The notes under the pieces were generated by a model, which did no database searches, was not told the DNA's origin, and worked only from the letters and a program-made list of their open reading frames with translations. A stretch of 64,000 nt of DNA from contig NZ_JAGGLC010000003.1 in the NCBI RefSeq assembly GCF_017874235.1, positions 248,001 to 312,000 of the forward strand. The letters run 5' to 3'. Position numbers and translations under genes: made by a program. Within the stretch, counting starts at the first letter, position 1. Each line of letters opens with the position of its first letter. The stretch comes from Halolamina salifodinae (GTDB taxonomy: Archaea; Halobacteriota; Halobacteria; Halobacteriales; Haloferacaceae). Below, in pieces: positions 33,533-41,754 of this stretch.

Positions 33533-33765
33533 CCGTAACTCACTACGACGTCGTCGAAGGACGAATCGCACTCGCACTACTGATCGGGCTGCTCTCGCTC
33601 GCTCTGTTCGCACACCTGGTGATCGGGCAGCCCAGTTCGATGATGCCCGCGCTGATCGCCCTCGGTGGGCTCATGATCCTCACGTTCCAGAACGTGCTGA
33701 TCTACCTCAGCCAACTCGGCGCCGGCGAGGAAGAGGAGGAGGCAGAGGGCGCCAACGCGGCATGA
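33529..33765 (+). CDS. Small two-TM membrane protein
   Basis: A 78-residue protein with two hydrophobic helices (IALALLIGLLSLALFAHLVI; MPALIALGGLMILTFQNVLI) and a glutamate-rich tail. Translationally coupled to the preceding membrane gene by a four-base overlap; the pair may form one membrane unit. Unknown function. Confidence 0.6.
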   Translation: MTVTHYDVVEGRIALALLIGLLSLALFAHLVIGQPSSMMPALIALGGLMILTFQNVLIYLSQLGAGEEEEEAEGANAA

Positions 33766-33787
33766 GCGTCCGCGGAGATCTACTTCT

Positions 33788-35002
33788 TCAGCGCTGATCG
33801 AGTGTCGCGTCCAGTTCTAGCTGGTCTAGGTAGGCACCGACGAGTGCGCGCGGGAGGTCCTGAACGTCGACATGCCGATAGCCGCCAGTGCCGAACATCT
33901 CCTCGAGCGTCTTCTCGTTGACGCTGCCGAAGCCGAATCCGACGACTGCGGTCCCGTAGGTCCGGAGGTCCTCCACGAGTTCCGCGATCTCCTCGGCACG
34001 CCGCGGCCGGCCGTCGGTGATCGCGAACAGTACGCGCTCGCGGCCACCGAGCGGACGCATGAGCCGAGTCACGTCCCGCAGCGCCGGGAGCATCGGCGTG
34101 CCGCCGCCGGGCTTCGTCGCATCGAGATGCTTCCAGCGCCATGTCTCGTAGGGGCCGGTGATCAGGGCGCTCTTGCGCTTGCCCTGCGGGAACGCGGTGA
34201 TCACGATATCGTCGTCGACGGCGTCCGCCGCGAGCGACAGTGCACCGACGGCGGCCTTCGCGGGCCCCTCGGCGCTGCGCATACTCCCGCTCATGTCCAG
34301 CGCGATCCCGACGACACGGTCGGCCGGGTCCTCGGTCTCGCTGCGGGTCCAGAGGTCGTCGATGACGGTGTCGTCGCCGGCGAGCAGCCGGATCGCGTTC
34401 CGGACATCGAGCCGCTCGCCGACACGGTCGGTGACGCGGATCTCCTCTGAGACCAGGCGCTTGAACTCCCGCACCACCGCCGCCGCGGTGCCGCCGGCGC
34501 GGAGCGCATCCCGCACGTCGGCCGCGGGCGCGGCCCCGGAGTAGTTGTCGGCGCGGTGGTTCCGGGCGCTCTGTCGGTCGGGGAGGCTCGAGGTCGCCTT
34601 ACCACCTCGGTGGGTCCCGCCGACCTCCGATAGCTCGGCGGAGAGATCCTGCGCGTCGTTCGGCGTCTCCTCCCCATCGTCCACTCGGGCGATGTCCTGA
34701 TCGTCGTCTGGCGGTTCAACGTCGATCGACCGGAGCTCCCCGAGTTCGACGCTCGCGCTCGTGCGTACGGGCGCGGTCACCCACTCGGTGAGGCCGTCGC
34801 CGGCCATACGCTTCCGCGCCGCGAGGTGGTAGTGCGTCCCGCCGTTGTCGACGACCAGGGCTCGGTGGCCGTCGTTCTCCTCGGGCTCGAGGACGTCGAC
34901 GAGCGCCCCGGAGACGTTGAGCGACTCGGTGGTGAACGAGACGTCTGACTCGTCGACGTAGTGCTCGGGAACCGCCGCGATCACGTCGCCTATTTCACTC
35001 AC
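33788..35002 (-). CDS. VWA-domain protein with MIDAS motif
   Basis: A 404-residue protein. The C-terminal half is a von Willebrand A domain: metal site GIALDMSGSMRSAEGPAK, the threonine loop in KPGGGTPMLPALRD and the aspartate in VLFAITDGRPRRAEEI. The N-terminal half is acidic and unknown. VWA proteins work with MoxR-type AAA+ ATPases as chaperone pairs, and such an ATPase is encoded about 330 bases upstream in the same operon. It is the last gene of the leftward wing of the central module. Confidence 0.85.
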   Translation of the reverse strand: MSEIGDVIAAVPEHYVDESDVSFTTESLNVSGALVDVLEPEENDGHRALVVDNGGTHYHLAARKRMAGDGLTEWVTAPVRTSASVELGELRSIDVEPPDDDQDIARVDDGEETPNDAQDLSAELSEVGGTHRGGKATSSLPDRQSARNHRADNYSGAAPAADVRDALRAGGTAAAVVREFKRLVSEEIRVTDRVGERLDVRNAIRLLAGDDTVIDDLWTRSETEDPADRVVGIALDMSGSMRSAEGPAKAAVGALSLAADAVDDDIVITAFPQGKRKSALITGPYETWRWKHLDATKPGGGTPMLPALRDVTRLMRPLGGRERVLFAITDGRPRRAEEIAELVEDLRTYGTAVVGFGFGSVNEKTLEEMFGTGGYRHVDVQDLPRALVGAYLDQLELDATLDQR

Positions 35003-35023
35003 TGTTGGTCACCTTCTCCGTAA

Positions 35024-35182
35024 TCACCGCTGCCAGAGATCGCGGCCACGGACCTCTTCGAAGCACGCCTCGCAAATCGGTAGAGCACCGAGTTCCTGAC
35101 CGAACGTGAGCCGCTTCGGATCCTCGACCTCTTCGTCGCAGCGGATACAACTAGGAGTACGCCCACCCTCCTCACCAGTCAT
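35024..35182 (-). CDS. Small zinc-ribbon protein (52 aa)
   Basis: A 52-residue zinc ribbon: CIRCDEEVED ... LPICEACFEEV. It overlaps the small TM gene by ATGA and precedes the VWA gene by 21 bases. Probably an adaptor or regulator in the ATPase/VWA operon. Confidence 0.6.
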   Translation of the reverse strand: MTGEEGGRTPSCIRCDEEVEDPKRLTFGQELGALPICEACFEEVRGRDLWQR

Positions 35183-35331
35183 ATCGGAGGACCTCCTGTT
35201 ACGGGCATTACCAGTTCCAAGAGCAGTAGCACGGCGATCGTGAAGAAGATGCCAACGAGGAAGCCACTCAGGAAGTAGTACATGCGGCCATAGTGCCCGA
35301 AAGCTCCTCCGTACGCATCGTTCTCGGTCAT
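35179..35331 (-). CDS. Small single-TM protein (50 aa)
   Basis: A 50-residue protein with a polar front (MTENDAYGGAFGHYGRM) and one long hydrophobic helix (YYFLSGFLVGIFFTIAVLLL). Coupled by ATGA overlaps to the AAA+ gene before it and the zinc ribbon after it. Possibly a membrane tether for the AAA+/VWA pair (inference). Confidence 0.6.
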   Translation of the reverse strand: MTENDAYGGAFGHYGRMYYFLSGFLVGIFFTIAVLLLLELVMPVTGGPPI

Positions 35332-36509
35332 GCTTTGGCTTCCTCCGTGTTCGATAGCTCTGGCTCCTGGTCGGCCTGCTTCAGCGCCGAGTGGATCTTC
35401 CCGGCCACGTCGCCGGCGACCTCGTCGTAGACGGGCTTCACCACCGCGGACTGCATGGCCCGGCCGACCGGATCGTCGATGCCTCGCTCCGCGAACGCGT
35501 AGGCGGTCTGCGCCCACGAGATGACGGCGGGGGTAGGGACTCCCCGCGTGAGCGCGGGCTCCGACTCGTCCTCGGCAGCGTCGCGGACCACGTTCGCGGC
35601 GTCGACGAGCACGCGGGCGTCGGCGCTCTCCATCGGCGTCTTGTCCGCGACCAGGTCGGCCTCGAGGCCGGGCGAGTGCTGACCAAGGTACGGGAGTTCC
35701 CACTTCAACCCGAGCCGGCGCTCTTCGGCGGCGTCGAGCGACTCGGTCTCGTAGTCCTGCCCTTCGTTCATCGTCGCCACCGTGATCAGGTTCGACGCGT
35801 CGCCGGCGATCAACTCGTTCCCGCGCGGCTTGATTTTCACCTCGGCGCGGTGATCCAGCGCTGGGAACAACGTTCCTTTACTCCGCGCGGTCGCACGCGT
35901 GACCTCGTCGATCAGCACGACGACCTCGCGTTCCCTCGAGGCGAGGAGTGCGCGAGTGAGCGGACCGTCGACCCACATCACGTCGCCGCCGACGATCTGC
36001 GGCGTGCCGAGCAGTTCGGCGCCGCGGAGCGCGTAGTTGCACTGGATCGTGATCATGGGCGCGCCGCGGTCGGCCGCCAGGAACTCGGCGAGCGTCGTCT
36101 TCCCGCAGCCCGTCGGGCCACTGATCTGGAACCGCGGAAGCTGACCGGTCGACTCGCGCGCCTCGAGGACGGCCTCGATCTCGTCGAGCTCCTGGTCGGC
36201 CTGCCGGTACGCGGGGACGTCATCGACCTCGGGCACGAACCGATCCCAGTCGTAGTTCCGGGAGCCGAGGATCGGCAGGTCCTCCGCGTCGTCGACGGCG
36301 TCCTCCGCCGGGATCGTGTAGACGTAACCGCCGGCATCGCCGTGGTTCCAGTGACGATCGAGGCGGACGTCCTCGTTCTCGACCCACTCCTTCAGCTTCC
36401 GGTTCGTGTTGGACGGCGACTTGCCGACGTGCTCGGCGATCTCGTTCTTCGTTCCGGCGCCGTTCTCGATCGCGTCGTGAACGTCGTCGATCTTTAAGTG
36501 AGAGCTCAC
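35328..36509 (-). CDS. MoxR-like AAA+ ATPase with N-terminal winged helix
   Basis: A 393-residue protein. Residues 1-60 form a winged helix (GTKNEIAEHVGKSPSNTNRK), an unusual addition. The AAA+ core holds Walker A ISGPTGCGKTTLAEF (about residue 130), Walker B VVVLIDEVTRATARSKGT and the ATMNEG sensor. The order AAA+, TM, zinc ribbon, VWA matches MoxR/VWA remodelling pairs (CbbQ/CbbO, NorQ/NorD). In this element it may remodel a membrane or surface complex encoded by the rightward wing. Confidence 0.85.
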   Translation of the reverse strand: MSSHLKIDDVHDAIENGAGTKNEIAEHVGKSPSNTNRKLKEWVENEDVRLDRHWNHGDAGGYVYTIPAEDAVDDAEDLPILGSRNYDWDRFVPEVDDVPAYRQADQELDEIEAVLEARESTGQLPRFQISGPTGCGKTTLAEFLAADRGAPMITIQCNYALRGAELLGTPQIVGGDVMWVDGPLTRALLASREREVVVLIDEVTRATARSKGTLFPALDHRAEVKIKPRGNELIAGDASNLITVATMNEGQDYETESLDAAEERRLGLKWELPYLGQHSPGLEADLVADKTPMESADARVLVDAANVVRDAAEDESEPALTRGVPTPAVISWAQTAYAFAERGIDDPVGRAMQSAVVKPVYDEVAGDVAGKIHSALKQADQEPELSNTEEAKA

Positions 36510-36594
36510 GGCGATCGACCTCCTCGCGCTGCGCGCTCCGGCGTGGGTGCAACCCCGGTATCATGGTGTTGCCATCGTTGCGACGCCGAACTGC

Positions 36595-36620
36595 CGCGTG
36601 ATCTAACACGCGTAATACTA
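36595..36620 (-). promoter_or_regulatory. Operator-like inverted repeat and AT-rich box upstream of the AAA+ gene
   Basis: CGCGTG-ATCTAA-CACGCG (36595-36612) abuts TAATACTA (36613-36620) in the 165-base gap between the Zot-like and AAA+ genes. On the minus strand the AT box could be a TATA element and the inverted repeat an operator over the transcription start. Confidence 0.4.
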
Positions 36621-36674
36621 TCTGACCAATAAGGGGGGTGGGGGGGAGTCCCCTTCGCATATCCTCCCTGTGGA

Positions 36675-37568
36675 TCACATGACGTCAAGGTCGAACCTCC
36701 GTTTCATCAGGCTCTTGGCGGTCTTACTCTCGTTCTCGGTCAGTCCGTAGTCCACCTTGAGGAGGTTCCGGTTGATGTACTGCCCTCCGGGTGAGTCCTC
36801 GAGGTACGCGTCGATGGCGTCGCGCGACTCGATCTCGTCGACAGCCTCGCGGGGCGTGTACTCGTCCTCCTCCTCCTCGGGTGCGACGGCCTCCTTGGCG
36901 CCTCGGTTGAGCGAGTCGGTGAACTCCTCCTTGCGCTCCTCGTAGGCCTCGCGGAGTTCCTCCGAGGGAAGTCCGAAGGTGAGGCCCTTGTACATCCGCT
37001 TGGTGCCGTCCCACCGGAGCCGCGGGTACCGGAAGTAGTTCTCGCCGGTCCGTGGGTTCGTCTTGATGTTCTTGTACTGGGCCCGACTCCACTGCTCGTC
37101 GTGGTTGATCCGGATCATCTCGAAGTAGCCGTGAAGCCGAGAGCGGGCGACCGGGTCCAGCTTGTCGAGTTCGGGCAGCGTGAGGATCGCGATCCGGTTC
37201 TGGTGGCGCCAGGTCTGAAGGACGTAGTTGAGGTGCTGGTGGGCGTCGTCGTACCAGTCCCGGTGGGAGGCGCCGACGCCGGCCTCGTCGAGCACGATCA
37301 CCGAGCCCTCGGGCTGGTCCTCCTCCACGAGGGAGAAGAACTCCTCGAGGGTGAACGCGATGTTGTCGACGCTGAAGTTGGGGTCGAGCGCCTCGGCGAT
37401 GCGGAGCGCCGCGTAGGACTTCCCCTTGCCCGTCTCGCCGACGAAGGTGCCCATGAAGTTCTGGTTCCACTCGTGGACCCGCCTCCAGATCACCTTGCGG
37501 AGGATCGGGGAGTGCCGGACGGGCTCGGGGATGAGTTCGGTCGTGGTCTGGGTATTTGCTTTCGCCAT
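36675..37568 (-). CDS. Zot-like P-loop ATPase
   Basis: A 297-residue ATPase. Walker A is GTFVGETGKGKSYAALRI (about residue 45) and Walker B SVIVLDEAGVGASHRDWYDD (about 92); NRIAILTLPELDKLDP fits a sensor strand. The general plan resembles zonula-occludens-toxin-like and packaging/extrusion ATPases of membrane-associated viruses. It lacks the extra HerA/VirB4 features. The C-terminal third is acidic, then basic and helical. It may power DNA packaging or extrusion of the element; this is inference. Confidence 0.75.
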   Translation of the reverse strand: MAKANTQTTTELIPEPVRHSPILRKVIWRRVHEWNQNFMGTFVGETGKGKSYAALRIAEALDPNFSVDNIAFTLEEFFSLVEEDQPEGSVIVLDEAGVGASHRDWYDDAHQHLNYVLQTWRHQNRIAILTLPELDKLDPVARSRLHGYFEMIRINHDEQWSRAQYKNIKTNPRTGENYFRYPRLRWDGTKRMYKGLTFGLPSEELREAYEERKEEFTDSLNRGAKEAVAPEEEEDEYTPREAVDEIESRDAIDAYLEDSPGGQYINRNLLKVDYGLTENESKTAKSLMKRRFDLDVM

Positions 37569-37577
37569 GGATTCTGG

Positions 37578-38192
37578 TTATATCGGCTCCTTCTCCCACT
37601 CCTCGGGGACGTCCCCCTCGGGTCCGAACCCGAGCTTCGACGCCGCCTGGTCGAGTACGGTGTGCACGCGGATGGTGTGCTTCCGCGGGAGGTACTGGGG
37701 GAGTTCGCGATCGACAGCGGTGCGCCCCTCAAGGACGTCGTCGTACACCTGCCGCTCGCGCGTAGTCCGGGATCGCCACGCCTGGAGCGATCGCAGGCCG
37801 TGCATGATCCCTTCGTCATCCCGGGCCTCGATGGGGTAGTTCGGGTCCTGCTCCATCCACTTGAGGCAGTCGAGCGCGGACTCAGCGTCGACGTTGTAGT
37901 AGTCCATGAGCGCGTCGACCACCTGATTCCGGTCGGACCCGACTGGGTTCGGGAAGAGGGACACCTGTTCCCAGTAGTGCGGCCGCTGGGGAAGATGAGG
38001 TTCGAGCCGGCTGTAGTACTCGATCACACTGGCGAAGTACTCTGCCTCCGCGATGCTCGTGCTGACAACGCGGTCGGGCACGAACGGCGCGAGTTCGGCG
38101 CGCTCGCGGTGCTCCGCGGCAGACTCGTAGGCGTTGAAGATCAGACGATCCGATCCGGTTCGGTCGTCGTCTCGAGAACTAGGCCCGCTCAT
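37578..38192 (-). CDS. Hypothetical protein of the Zot-like operon
   Basis: A 204-residue acidic, mainly helical protein (FNAYESAAEHRERAELAPF; AEAEYFASVIEYYSRLEP; LMDYYNVDAESALDCLKWM). No domain recognised. It is coupled to the AbrB-like gene upstream by a four-base overlap and lies nine bases from the Zot-like ATPase, so it is likely a functional partner of that ATPase. Confidence 0.65.
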   Translation of the reverse strand: MSGPSSRDDDRTGSDRLIFNAYESAAEHRERAELAPFVPDRVVSTSIAEAEYFASVIEYYSRLEPHLPQRPHYWEQVSLFPNPVGSDRNQVVDALMDYYNVDAESALDCLKWMEQDPNYPIEARDDEGIMHGLRSLQAWRSRTTRERQVYDDVLEGRTAVDRELPQYLPRKHTIRVHTVLDQAASKLGFGPEGDVPEEWEKEPI

Positions 38193-38449
38193 GACTCTTT
38201 GGCGATCTCGTAGGGCTTGATCAGGATGGCCTCCTCACGCACTTCGACCTCGAGGAGTTGGCCTTTCTCGATGCCGTGGTAGTCCTTTCCGAATCTCGTG
38301 AGGTTCACCTGGAGGCAGTTCTCCGAGTTCCCGTTCGCTTGGGCTTGCCTCGTCTTCGTGTCGTCGTGAACTTTCTGCCCCGCATCAAGAGAGGATTCCC
38401 CCGAATCCGGCTGTTCTGAGCCGTGACTGCGGGGATTGGTACGTGACAT
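38189..38449 (-). CDS. AbrB/SpoVT-like DNA-binding protein
   Basis: An 86-residue protein with a disordered N-terminus and a C-terminal swapped-hairpin AbrB-like domain (VNLTRFGKDYHGIEKGQL, then EVEVREEAILIKPYEIA). It heads the leftward wing and faces the first gene of the rightward wing across about 180 bases, so it is well placed to control both. Confidence 0.7.
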   Translation of the reverse strand: MSRTNPRSHGSEQPDSGESSLDAGQKVHDDTKTRQAQANGNSENCLQVNLTRFGKDYHGIEKGQLLEVEVREEAILIKPYEIAKES

Positions 38450-38627
38450 ACGAAACGGTTGAAGGTATGCTTACAAAAACAGTGGTCCTTAACCTTACCA
38501 AAAACCAGTATTTTGCACTTAACTACCGGGTAGTAAGCGGATCCCTGATTATCGGGTGTTTATGGAGGGTCATCCAACCCCCAGCGCTGGCCTCGGCCGG
38601 CGTGGCAACGGTGAAGCACAGATCGAC
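38450..38627. promoter_or_regulatory. Divergent promoter region of the central module
   Basis: AT-rich DNA (38457-38520) contains TATA-like stretches for both directions, and ACTACC-G-GGTAGT at 38522-38534 is a 13-base palindrome that could bind the AbrB-like protein. From 38555 the DNA becomes GC-rich again, as a leader or as extra N-terminal codons of the rightward gene. Confidence 0.45.
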
Positions 38628-39155
38628 ATGAGTGAGAACCTCGAAGCCGAACTCGAGGAACTGGACGAAGCCGACGGGCTCACCGCCGAGCAGCGGGCGG
38701 GGCTCGTCTCGGCCGGCCAGGCCGCGATCGTCAACGGCGTGAACGACGTTCGTGAGCGTCTCGGGAACGGCCTCGAGGACGTCCGAACTGCTGCCGTGAT
38801 GCAGCAGGAGATGGCCGACGCCTACGCGTGGAAGCAGTGGGAGAAGGTCGACGAGGAGCTCGGCCTCGCCGAGGAACTCGGTGAGGACTCCAAGGTCTAC
38901 GCCGCCATCGAGGGGACGTTCACCCGCATGGTGAGCGCGGCCGTGACGCTGATCGTCGGCATCTACGTGTTCGCGCAGATCGGCAACACGATGCCGGCTC
39001 CGGACAATCCGGAGTTGGCGAACGCGTCCGACACGGTCATGTCGACGACAGGGAACGCGTTCACCCTCGGCGCCGTGGCGATCATCGTGCTCGTCGCATC
39101 GGTGATTCTCGGGCTCGTCGGTGGCTTCGGCGGTCGTGGCCGAGGTCGCCGCTAA
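38628..39155 (+). CDS. Membrane protein with helical N-terminal domain and two TM helices
   Basis: A 175-residue protein: about 100 residues of acidic helix (LEAELEELDEADGLTAEQRA; EMADAYAWKQWEKVDEEL), then TM1 (VSAAVTLIVGIYVFAQIG), a short loop and TM2 (TLGAVAIIVLVASVILGLVG), ending in a Gly/Arg tail. The second half closely resembles the next gene's product, so the two are paralogues in their membrane part. An ATG at 38562 could add 22 residues. First gene of the rightward wing. Confidence 0.7.
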   Translation: MSENLEAELEELDEADGLTAEQRAGLVSAGQAAIVNGVNDVRERLGNGLEDVRTAAVMQQEMADAYAWKQWEKVDEELGLAEELGEDSKVYAAIEGTFTRMVSAAVTLIVGIYVFAQIGNTMPAPDNPELANASDTVMSTTGNAFTLGAVAIIVLVASVILGLVGGFGGRGRGRR

Positions 39156-39204
39156 CTGCCACTCGCCCCTCAAACACTATTCATGAGCAACGGAGGTGAG
39201 AATC

Positions 39205-39678
39205 GTGGAGGACGCGTTTAATCAAGTGGTGACCGTCGCGGTGATGCTGCTGGTCGGGGTGTTCGTCGTAGCCTCGATCTTCAGCACGCTGCCAGCGACG
39301 TCTGTCGTCGCCGTTTCTGGCGAGTCGGTGACTATCGACTACGGGAACACGACGACAGTCGACGACACCACTGGCGAGTCCTACTACGATAACGAGACGA
39401 TCACGTACAGCGGTGCTAACCTGACCGAGGGTACCGACTACGAGTGGTACCCGAGCAACCAGTCGGTGAGGTGGTACAATTCGACCAACACAGACGACGG
39501 TGCGACCGCGGAGATCGACTACGCCTACGACGCGAAACCAGAGATGGCGCGCAACTCGATCGGCACGATCGGGAGCGCGTTCACTCTCGGGGCGGTGGCC
39601 ATCATCGTGCTCGTCGCGAGCCTGATCCTCGGGCTCGTGGGTGGGTTCGGTGGCGGTGGCCGCCGTGGGCGGAGGTGA
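39205..39678 (+). CDS. Membrane protein with extracellular insert, paralogue of the preceding gene
   Basis: A 157-residue protein from a GTG start behind GGAGGTGA (39191-39198). TM1 (VVTVAVMLLVGVFVVASIF) and TM2 (TLGAVAIIVLVASLILGLVG) match the preceding protein, but a Ser/Thr/Asn-rich beta-like insert of about 90 residues lies between them with several N-glycosylation sequons (for example NET, NLT, NQS, NST). This suggests an exposed surface loop. TM2 is nearly identical to that of the first gene. Possible virion, vesicle or pilus-like subunit. Confidence 0.7.
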   Translation: MEDAFNQVVTVAVMLLVGVFVVASIFSTLPATSVVAVSGESVTIDYGNTTTVDDTTGESYYDNETITYSGANLTEGTDYEWYPSNQSVRWYNSTNTDDGATAEIDYAYDAKPEMARNSIGTIGSAFTLGAVAIIVLVASLILGLVGGFGGGGRRGRR

Positions 39679-39684
39679 TCTCCG

Positions 39685-40041
39685 TTGCTCGTACCTGTTT
39701 ACCTCGCGCTTTTTCTAGGCGCGCTCGGGGCGGCGAAGTACGCGCTGATCGACCGTCGAGCGCCGCTGACGACCATGCCCGCGAGCATGGTGTTCTTCGC
39801 GGCGTTCGCGATTGGCTCGTTCTCGGTTGAGCCCCTCACCGGGGGCGACCCGAGATCACTGATCGGGATGTTCGCTCTCGGCTTGGGCGGCGTTCTGTTC
39901 ATGGTCGCGATGCTGATCCTCGAGGCGCTAGACAAGCTGCCGGATCATCCGGTAGAGGCTGTCTTCGGCAACGACAACCCGGCGGTCCGAAGCGGGCCGC
40001 CCGGTCCCGAACAGCGCGAGAACCCGAAACGAGGTGACTAA
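39685..40041 (+). CDS. Three-TM membrane protein, TTG start
   Basis: A 118-residue protein starting at TTG behind GGAGGTGATCT, whose TGA is the preceding stop. Three hydrophobic segments are visible (VPVYLALFLGALGAAKYALI; ASMVFFAAFAIGSFSV; LIGMFALGLGGVLFMVAMLI), followed by a proline-rich tail. The overlapping ribosome-binding site and stop is typical of this operon. No family recognised. Confidence 0.65.
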   Translation: MLVPVYLALFLGALGAAKYALIDRRAPLTTMPASMVFFAAFAIGSFSVEPLTGGDPRSLIGMFALGLGGVLFMVAMLILEALDKLPDHPVEAVFGNDNPAVRSGPPGPEQRENPKRGD

Positions 40042-40043
40042 TC

Positions 40044-40616
40044 GTGGATCAACAGACGAACGGACACGCTGAGAACGGACACGCACAGCCGGCCAAGAAC
40101 CCCGCGAACGGCCAGAGCACATCCCGAACGGAGGACTGGCAGCCGCGGACGTGGGACCGGAACGCAGCGCAGGGTGGGATGAACTACGGCGACCACCCAG
40201 CGGGGGATCTCCTCTCGACGCTCGCCAGGAGCGGTGCCCCGCCGGATGCAGCGAAGTTGTTCGCGTCGGAGCTCAACCAGGACCACCTCCTCAGTAAGCT
40301 CGACGAGGCCGAACTCTGGTACCGCCGCCACGAACTCAACATCAACCTGGATCTGCTCCTCGCGAGCGCGCCTCCGTCCGAGTCGATCTGGCAGGGGCCA
40401 CGCCGTGATGCGGCTGGCCTCGAGGGCAAGCCGTGGGCGTTCACGCCCAAGGAGATCCACGAAGCACGCGACACTCGCGACGCGGCCTACGAGCGCAACG
40501 CGCGCTCGCGGGACGGGTGGCAGCAGAAGCTCCTCGCGGAGCAGCAGTCGGAGCGCCGTATCGTCGAAGAGCGCGACGACAACAGCGACGGCCTCCTCTC
40601 GAAGCTAGTTGGATGA
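40044..40616 (+). CDS. Soluble hydrophilic protein of the surface module
   Basis: A 190-residue protein with no membrane helix. It has an Asn/Gln/Ala-rich N-terminus, then a helical section (DLLSTLARSGAPPDAAKLFA; SELNQDHLLSKLDEAELWYR; HELNINLDLLLASAPPSE) and a charged C-terminus. GTG start with GAGGTGA upstream. The only clearly cytosolic product between membrane proteins, so perhaps a scaffold or nucleoprotein. Unknown family. Confidence 0.65.
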   Translation: MDQQTNGHAENGHAQPAKNPANGQSTSRTEDWQPRTWDRNAAQGGMNYGDHPAGDLLSTLARSGAPPDAAKLFASELNQDHLLSKLDEAELWYRRHELNINLDLLLASAPPSESIWQGPRRDAAGLEGKPWAFTPKEIHEARDTRDAAYERNARSRDGWQQKLLAEQQSERRIVEERDDNSDGLLSKLVG

Positions 40617-40696
40617 CCATGTTCACGACTACAACCACGAACGTCCGGTCCGGCGAATCGCCTGCGAACAGCGCTGCCAACGGGGGTGACGCCTGA
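40613..40696 (+). CDS. Possible 27-residue leader peptide
   Basis: MTMFTTTTTNVRSGESPAN and a short tail; overlaps the preceding stop by ATGA and its TGA overlaps the next ATG. GGGGGTGA near its end would serve as ribosome-binding site for the next gene. It may be a coupling ORF rather than a functional peptide. Confidence 0.35.
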   Translation: MTMFTTTTTNVRSGESPANSAANGGDA

Positions 40697-41754
40697 TGGC
40701 GATCATGCCGTGGATCGGCGTCTTCATCCAGATCCTCTGGCAGCAGGTCATGCCGATCGTCGGGGCGATCTCCGTTGTGGTCCTCGTAGTGTACAAGATG
40801 GGCCACAAGATCCCGGTGGCTACTGTTCGAGACAAACTCGGTCGGATGCTGATCGGCCGAGGTTCGCGTATCCTCGGCCGTACGCTGATCGCGGTCAAGG
40901 ACGAAGACGGCCTCTGGAGCCTCAAGCCGGCGACCTACGACGGCCAGAACAACGGCTACTGGGTCCCGACGGCGGACGGCCGCGAGTTCTACGACGCGGC
41001 CGGTGTCGGCGGTGACCCTGGTGGCTGGTACGGCGGTACTGCGCTCGCGGTCGCCTACGACGGCCTCGGTGCGCTCGCCGAACCCGCGTCGGGCGAGGTC
41101 GGCCGGCAGGCGCGGATCAAGATGCAGCACTACGCCGAGGACCTCTCGACGATCGACTACGCGGAGTGGAAGGCAAAGGAAGACGGTCCGCCCCTAATCG
41201 CCGCTGCTGGGGACCAGATCGCGAGCAGCCTCGCGGGTGGCGGGCGAGCGGTCGCCGATGGGGGCCGTCGTGTCCGCAATAAGTTCGGAAAGGGAGCCAA
41301 CGTTGCTCGCGATCGTGTCGGAGACGGCGTCGAGTCCGCACGTGGCCGTATCGGTGACGACGACGACGGCGACGCGGAGGACGACGAGGACGAGGACGGG
41401 GATCTCCCAGTTCGCACCGACGGTGGCCAGGTCACGGACGAGGCCGACGACGGCAAGACCGTGATCGACGAGTGGGAGGTCCAGCTCCCGAAGCGGAAGG
41501 TCGTCGACCTACGCGACACGATCCACGCGGCGCCGTTCAACGTCAAGCCCCAGCAGTTCCACCGCGTCGCGGAGAACGCGAAGAAGGGCCAGCAGGGCTT
41601 CGCCTCGCTCGGTCCGCTCGGGCAGGCGGGCATCATCATGGGCGCGTTCATGATGGGTGCGATCGTCGCCTACATCGGCTTCTCCGCGGCCGGCAGCGGT
41701 GGTGGCGGGATCTCGATGCCCATGACCATCGCGGCAACGGGGGTGCTACCGTAG
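40696..41754 (+). CDS. Membrane protein with acidic central region
   Basis: A 352-residue protein. One N-terminal TM (FIQILWQQVMPIVGAISVVV) is followed by a soluble alpha/beta domain (LIAVKDEDGLWSLKPATYDG; GWYGGTALAVAYDGLGAL) about 130 residues long, a strongly Asp-rich linker (DDDDGDAEDDEDEDGD) and a C-terminal part with another hydrophobic span (GIIMGAFMMGAIVAYIGFSA). Conserved-looking VPTADGREFYDAAG might be a binding loop. No family recognised. The next gene starts at once after its stop. Confidence 0.68.
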   Translation: MAIMPWIGVFIQILWQQVMPIVGAISVVVLVVYKMGHKIPVATVRDKLGRMLIGRGSRILGRTLIAVKDEDGLWSLKPATYDGQNNGYWVPTADGREFYDAAGVGGDPGGWYGGTALAVAYDGLGALAEPASGEVGRQARIKMQHYAEDLSTIDYAEWKAKEDGPPLIAAAGDQIASSLAGGGRAVADGGRRVRNKFGKGANVARDRVGDGVESARGRIGDDDDGDAEDDEDEDGDLPVRTDGGQVTDEADDGKTVIDEWEVQLPKRKVVDLRDTIHAAPFNVKPQQFHRVAENAKKGQQGFASLGPLGQAGIIMGAFMMGAIVAYIGFSAAGSGGGGISMPMTIAATGVLP